Shown: positions 13,053 to 20,257 of the stretch, piece by piece | How positions within the stretch are numbered: position 1 is the first letter of the stretch | Layout of the letters: every line of letters starts with the position of its first letter | Assembly (NCBI RefSeq): GCF_963422355.1 | Contig: NC_085088.1 | Span: forward strand, 6,512,014-6,576,013 | Origin: Corticium candelabrum | Taxonomy: Eukaryota > Porifera > Homoscleromorpha > Homosclerophorida > Plakinidae | Reading direction: 5' to 3' | Length of the DNA stretch: 64,000 nucleotides | Program-made: the position numbers and the translations under genes | Notes under the pieces: generated by a model | Told to the model about the DNA's origin: nothing | Database searches by the model: none | Seen by the model: the letters and a program-made list of their open reading frames with translations, nothing else

Positions 13053-16000
13053 AGCATTTTAGACACTACTCAATTGACACAAAGTTACAACTAACACAAA
13101 AACCAAGTGAGCCAAATGCCGGTAACAGAATGACTAAGATGACTGAACTCTAGCTATTTATAGTTCCATCTACGCATGCTCATTAGACTTGTCACCTAGT
13201 AATATCTGTATGAATTAGTTAACCCTACATAGCTCCTCCTCCAGTGAGCTAATAAGCAAAACATCTGGGCCGATGCACATGGCAAAAGGAACATGTGATT
13301 CTCCTTGGAGCAAACTTGACTGAGTACTTGGAGAGGGTGTTGGAGAGGATGTTAAACAGTTAATGTCTTTGGTTAGGGTTGGTGGAGAAGCATCCAGGTA
13401 AGCTGGTTTAAGACGATCCAAAGAAACAACCTCCTTTCGCCCATTAACCAATAAAGTGTAGTGCTTGCCAGAATGTTTGATGATCGGAAAAGGACCATCA
13501 TACAGTTGCTGCAGAGACTTGCGAATAGCATCATGACGGATGAACGCATGAGAGGCAGAAGACAAGTCAGTCTGGACAAAAACTTCATGAGGTCTTTCTT
13601 GTCAAGTGGGTTGTGCGCAGAGTCTTGACATTGTGTCCTTGAGTTGCATAGCATAGCTTACTGGATCAGGTAAGGATGACGTGTAACAAATTCTCCAGGT
13701 AGCCTCAGTGTGGTGCCATACACGAGTTCAGCTGCAGTACACTTGAGGTCATCCTTCACTGCAGTACCAGAACCATTGACAGTGCTTCTGCCCACTTGCT
13801 AGTGTTTTGAAATGCTTTGAGGGAGGCCTTCAGATGACGATGTAGACTGAAGACCACTGGCACAAGGATGGTATGCGGTTGTATTGCAATGTGTGGTTCC
13901 TAGGAGTTGAGTGAGCTCTTTCCACAAGGCTGACACGAATTGTGGTTCGCAATCAGTGGTGATTGTTGATGGTACACCAAACTTGCTATCCATCTGCTCC
14001 CAAATGCTTTTGCTACAGATTCGGCTGTTCTAGTAGACAGTGGGATTGCTTCCGGCCAGCGATTAAATCTGTCAACGCAAGTAAAAAGATAATGAAAACC
14101 ATTTGATGGGGTAGAGGTCCCACCAAATCAACGTGAACTCTGTCAAATCTCGTGTCTGGTGTTGTAATTGTCAATAAATGGGTGACAGTATGTCTGTGGA
14201 CCTTTGACTGTTGGCATACAAGGCAGTTTTTGGCCCATCTGCAAACGTCAGTGTGAATCGAAGGCCACACATATCGAGCAGTAATGAGACGCTGAGTGGC
14301 TCAAATACTGGGATGAGAAAGTGAATGAAGGTGGTCAAACACTGCTCGCCAAAACTTGACAGGAACTGCTGGATGTGGACTTTCAGTAGACATATCACAC
14401 ACAAATCAGTGTAGTTGAACCTGAGAGAGGAACTTCACGTAGTTGTAGAAAAGTAGATGTTTGTATTTCTTTCATTTCTGAACTGTTTTGTTGTGCAGCG
14501 GCCATCTCATCAAAATTGATCACAACAGGGTGCTGCTGACTCACTGCCTCAATCCGCGAGAGGGCATCAGCTGCTCGGTTGTTATGGCCGTCTACATGTC
14601 GAATGTCTGATGTGAAATGCGAGATATAGTCAAGGTGACATATCTGCCTGCGACTACGGTTGTCCGCACGTGAAAGAGAGAGCGTAAGTAAGTTTGGCTT
14701 GTGATCCGTCAAAATGTGGAACTGTCGACCTTCAAGAAGATGGCGAAAGTGCTTCATGGTAAGACACACAGCTAACAGTTCCCTGTCAGATGTGCTGTAT
14801 CTTGTTTCAGCTGGTTTCAATTTCTGTGAGAAGTATGTGATCGGACGCCATTCGTCATCAATGTATTGCTGCAGAACAGCACCTACAGCAACGTCTGAAG
14901 CATCCGTCATAATGTTAGATAGGGCATCTGGAGCTGGATAAACCAGGGCTCGAAAATCGGTCCAACTAGTTGTCGTCATTTGATGAGTTTCCAAAAATTT
15001 TAGGTCGTCAAAATTTTTTAGCCTAGGACGTCATGTTGATATCAATCATGGTGTTTAGTGGTATATTGCCATTTTGAAGCTCGAGCGAGGAGAAGACAGG
15101 GCACGAGTCTAGTGCAAGCATCAAGCGAAGTATTCTGTACTTCATAATGGTATGCAACCAAGAGTATCGAACACATTACCGCTGATCCAATGGATACAAC
15201 GTGTTACAGTAGAGCTAAGACATCTTTTCGGAGGCAGTGGTGATAGCTAATTAAATTAGTGATTAAATGCATACCACCTCTCTTTGACAAAACAAGGTGG
15301 AGTTTCAACCAGATTCATTGCGGAAGTTGTCCGTTTATTGCTACTAAAATCATATTTACCCTATTTCGACCTACAAAATTTACCATTGTCTCCACTTCCT
15401 CACGTCATAAACTTTATGCCTTTACTCTGTCGGATCCTGAGATGGTTCAAAACACCCCGTTTCATTATCCAGGATATGAGCAGTTTGTCAACTTATCCTG
15501 CTGGCGCAATAATTCACTACGCGTACATGTCTTGTACGACAAATGTCCCAATGCGAGCGTCAACCGTGAAGCGGCGCATGTTTCAGTACAGTACAGCTAT
15601 CTGCCTGCACACTGAGAACGCCATTACATACTAGTCATTTGACGACCTACACTACAACGCTAGTCTTCAGTTGTAAGATTTACCTTGTCAAATGACGACT
15701 TGACAACCTATTTTTCGAGCCCTGTAAAACAAGAGTTACTTCTGCCAGTGCTTTCTTTGCTTTGTTGAAGGCGGTCAAGGCGTGGTCAGTACAAGGTAGT
15801 TCTTGAGTACTCTCATAAGATATGTTTAGTAAGTTGTTGAGGGCTGAAGCAGAGAGACACCATGTGGTAAAAATTGATGGTAATAGTCAAACAGACCAAG
15901 AAATTCACGTAACTTGCGCTGAGAGCAAGATAGTGGAAACTGACAGATGACTTGCACTTTGTCCTCTAGTGGTTTGATACCCCACTGCTCACACTGTGTC

Positions 16001-18891
16001 CGAGGAATTCAAGCTGAGAAACACCGAAGACACATTTAGCTGGGTTGAGGATGATACCGTAGTTATTAAGTCGTTGAAGAACTAAGCGTGTGTTTTTGCT
16101 CTTCTGCGTTGGAACTAGCAATTAGAAGATCATCGATGTAAGCATAGCTGAATATAAGCCACAAAGAACTTGGTCGATGAAACATTGAAATGTTTGAGCC
16201 GCATTACGAAGACCAAATGGCAATCGAAGAAATTCAAAGAGACCGAATGGCATGGTAACTGCGGTTACGTGGACATCAGCTGGTTCTACAGGGATATGCT
16301 CTGACCAGATCAATTTTGGAGAAGATAGTGAATCCATGAAGAGTAGCAGTAAAATCCTGTATGTGAGGAATTGGATATCGGTCAGGAGTCGTGACATTGT
16401 TTAATGCTCTGTAGTCCCCACATGGAAGCCAGTCACCAGATTTCTTGGGCACCATATTGTGTAGTGGTGAAGACCAGGTAGAGGATGAAGGACGAACAAT
16501 ACCCAATTCCATCATGTGGTCAAACTCCTGTTTAGCAACTTTCTTAGTCGGTCAGGTGCTAGTCGTCTGTGACGGGCATAGATGGGTGGTCCTAATGTTG
16601 TAATGTTGTGGGTCACATTGTGCTTAGTTGCTTGGTCAAGATTACAGAGTTTGGATAGATCCGAGAATTCCGTGAGAATAGCTTCAAATTCGTTCGCAGG
16701 ATGTTTTGGCAGAAGTGTGGGACTTGGTGATGGCTCTGACGACGCCACTCTCTGGATAGTGAGGTGAGTCAGAGCATTCAAGAGTTGCTTCCTACAAACA
16801 TCCACTACTAGACTGTAGTTCCTGAGAAAGTCCGCTCCCAAAATCGGATTCTGGACGTCTGCTACCACAAATACCCAACAGAATGTTCTTCAAAGTCCAA
16901 GATTGAGTGACTATGAGCGCCTGCCGTAAGTCGTAATGGGAGTTGCAGAGTTCTACCCACAATGGTCAAAGGTGGTCGGGCCCAACCAGCACTCAACAAA
17001 CACCAACCATCACTCCACATGTTCCCGACCACCACTATATATTTACCAACAAGTGAAACGCTAGTTATAGTAACAGCGTTTGATATGTACGAATGACTGA
17101 CCGACTTGCTAGGCCACGGTGTAACACATGATCGCTGATTAAGGTAAATACGTGACCGGATGTCATTTTTTCTCATGCTCGTGACCGACCTGATAGGCAA
17201 CGACATAACACATGATCACTAATTGAGGCAAATGTGTGATTGCTAGTTGAGGCAAATGCATGACCAGAAGTCAGTCTCTTTCTCACACTCTTCTAATTTG
17301 CTCTGTCTGATTGCATTCAAGCTGCAAAGGTATGGCAGAGGGTTTGCACTGTAGAGCTTCTTCACGTTAAGTCTTAGGTTGTGTTTTACTTGCTCCAATG
17401 GATGGCAGACATATAGCCTTGCCATAGTCTAAACATGAGACTGGGAAACATAGTAGTTCCCCGACTGTTGACAGAAATTGCAACTTTTTAGTTTACTCTG
17501 CCAGATCATGGACCATCAACAGTGCAATATGTTCTGTTTGGCAATTTCTCGTCTGTCTTGCAACAGTGCTTGATTATCCGGGAGTTTGCTATACTTCTTT
17601 CCTCGGATATTTGAAATAGAAATAAACCATGCCACTTAATGCAGTGGATACCCGACCACCACTCTGAAAACCCTGGGCAGAACACTGGAGTTCTGTTCGC
17701 CGCTTGGAGACTTGGATTGTCTATTTGACGTTTCCATTCAATTCTGGAAGGAGGTATAACACTCACTTCTGCTCCCGTGTCAACCAAGAAACAGAGTCCA
17801 GTAGTTCAATCCGTAATGTAGAAAGACGAATAGGTAGTGAGACCCCAATATTCAGCAGTAGCTGGGCGTGTCGCTTTCGTGCTGCGCAGGGTGGTTTGCA
17901 TTTCTGTCCACCATCTCCAAAATGTAAATGATACCAGCAAAGAGATTCTTCAGCTTTTTTTGCTGTCGACAGCTAGGACTGGCCGAGCGGCCACGTGAAT
18001 GGCTTCCAAGACGACCTTTCCTGTCTGGTGCAATTTGCGAAAGAGATTTGAGTAAAGTCTTCAGAGAACTGACCTCGGCTCGCAGCTGCTCCAACACATC
18101 TGCGACCTGCGTTGAGTTGATAGAAGAAACTGTAGGGCTTGCCACTTCTGTAACCTTGTCAGCAAGCTATGCTAGCTTTTGTAGGTCAGCGGAGTCGTCG
18201 TGCACAGAAGCGAGGATCATTCTGACATTTGAAGGTAAGCGTTGTAGAAAGACAGTTCACAAAGGAAGGAACTGCCTACAGAAACTGCTTTCTCACCCAG
18301 TAGTTGCATGCTACAAAGGGGTTGTGTCAGTTTTTAGTCACCTATCCTCGGTCGTGAACAACTGCTGTAAACGTCGTTGTTCTGAGGCTGCGGTTCGCTT
18401 GACTAGCTGCTCCCTGAGTGTGTCGTATGGATTCGTTGCTGGTGGAGTGAGGATGAGGTCTCTGACTTCGGTAGCGTACTCAGGTGCCAGCAATGCCACC
18501 GAGTGGTCGAATTTCGTCTTCTGTACCATGATACCCCTAGTTGTGAATTGAGCTTCTACCTGTGTGAACACAGCTGTGGGTCAAGGGGGAGAGAGAATGG
18601 CAGTAGCTTGGCAGTAGCTTGATGCTGACTGTGGTGGCGCCTGTTGCGGGTAACACCACATCTGCCATACTGTAATTCGACTCCAATGACCACGTTGCAC
18701 GTTCGGGAATCACCAATGTAGCATTTTAGACACTACTGAATTGACACAAAGTTACAACTAATCACAAAAACCAAGCGAGCCAAACGCCCGTAACAGAATG
18801 ACTAAAATAATTGAACTATAGCTATTTATAGTTCCATGTACGCATGGTCACTAATTTGTACTCTACTAATGTCTGTGTGAATTAGTTAACA

Positions 18892-18975
<84 letters not shown>

Positions 18976-20182
18976 GGAACATGGAATTCCGCCATACCCA
19001 CTATGGGCTTTGGCATCGCAGAAATTTTCGCCAAGAAGAGCGATCATTGGCTTGTGACTGGTCAATATTCAATAACACCAGGTCTCGTTGAATGGTATCA
19101 ATCCATCTGTTCTTTGGACCATGCCAAGGGCGTTTCACATTCTGCAACTTGCTTCTCAGCAACAATTTTTGCTGACGAGAGATGTTCATCTGTTGTAAAT
19201 GACCAAGCCACTGCAATCTTTGATGTTGAATTTGACGTTCAAATGGTTCTTCCTTAGAAGATTTCAAATTGAAGGAATTTCTTTATCTTGTTCAGTCTTG
19301 ATACATCCAAGATACATCTAATACAGTCCATATGAAAAGTGTTCAGTCTTCAATTCGAATATCTACTTGAGTGATTGCCCAAGTCTCACAAGCATATAGT
19401 AAAACTGGCATCACTAGTGACCTAAAGACTCTCAGTTTTGTGTTCTTGCTAAATCCTCGGTTTGTGAACACTCTGTGTTTCCAAGAACAGAAAGTCCTGC
19501 TAGCTTTCTGAATACGTTCAAAAAACCTCTACGTGACAATCTCCTGACTTAGTCACAATGCTGCCCAAATAGAAGAATTCAGAAACATGCTCTAGAACAC
19601 GACCAGCAATCAAGATGTTTCATTCTTCAGCACCAATACTCAGGATTTTAGCTTTGTAAGTGTTGATCCGCATACCCCATCTGCTGCAACTCACTACTTG
19701 ACGTACCTAATAGGGCCAAATCATCGGCATACATGGGAGCTTTGATCTTATGTGTCCCATCAGGTTTACACGATAATTCATGAACAGGCCACCATCTGTT
19801 CTGTAAGGAATCTCAATGTCACCACCCTTACACTTGTCCAGAGTCTCACGCATAATTCTGTCCATAGACGGATTGAACAAGACTGGAGACATCACACACC
19901 CTTGATGGACACCTGTGGTTACTTCAAACCTTGAAGAGATCCCCCCCCCCCCCTTTCACACAACACAGCCTGTACCATCGTGCAGGTCAACAATCAATCT
20001 AACCACTTCATCTTCTGTGCCAGAATCTTTGAGAATTTTGGTGAGAGTATGTCTTGGTACAGAGTCAAATGCTTTCAAGAGGTCAACAAAACAAAATATG
20101 TAAGTTGGATCGGTGCTCTACGGCCTTCTCAATGACTTGTCACACAGACACAGACACAGACACAGACACAGACACAGACACA

Positions 20183-20257
<75 letters not shown>

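Larger units (their letters stand above)
13050..18896 (-). mobile_element. Ty3/gypsy LTR retrotransposon, degenerate
   Basis: About 5.85 kb including two nested insertions. On the minus strand the order is LTR, gag, protease, reverse transcriptase, RNase H, integrase, LTR, the Ty3/gypsy order. On that strand the LTRs begin TGTAG; the 5' LTR ends CTACA and the 3' LTR CTACG. A TGGTGATTCCCGAACG stretch directly after the 5' LTR could be a primer-binding site, and GGAGGAGGAGCTA directly before the 3' LTR is a polypurine tract. Frameshifts and stops break the coding region and the LTRs differ at roughly a tenth of positions by eye, so it is an old, dead copy. It lies within the MTHFD1L intron between exons 20616-20540 and 12915-12815. 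Confidence 0.92.

Noticed and set aside
15259..15634. Plus-strand frames of 116-118 residues in the nested insert
   Set aside because: Two overlapping frames of similar length without homology; more likely chance in a non-autonomous element.
17928..18551. 207-residue plus-strand open frame
   Set aside because: Antisense to the gypsy gag remnant; no domain recognised.
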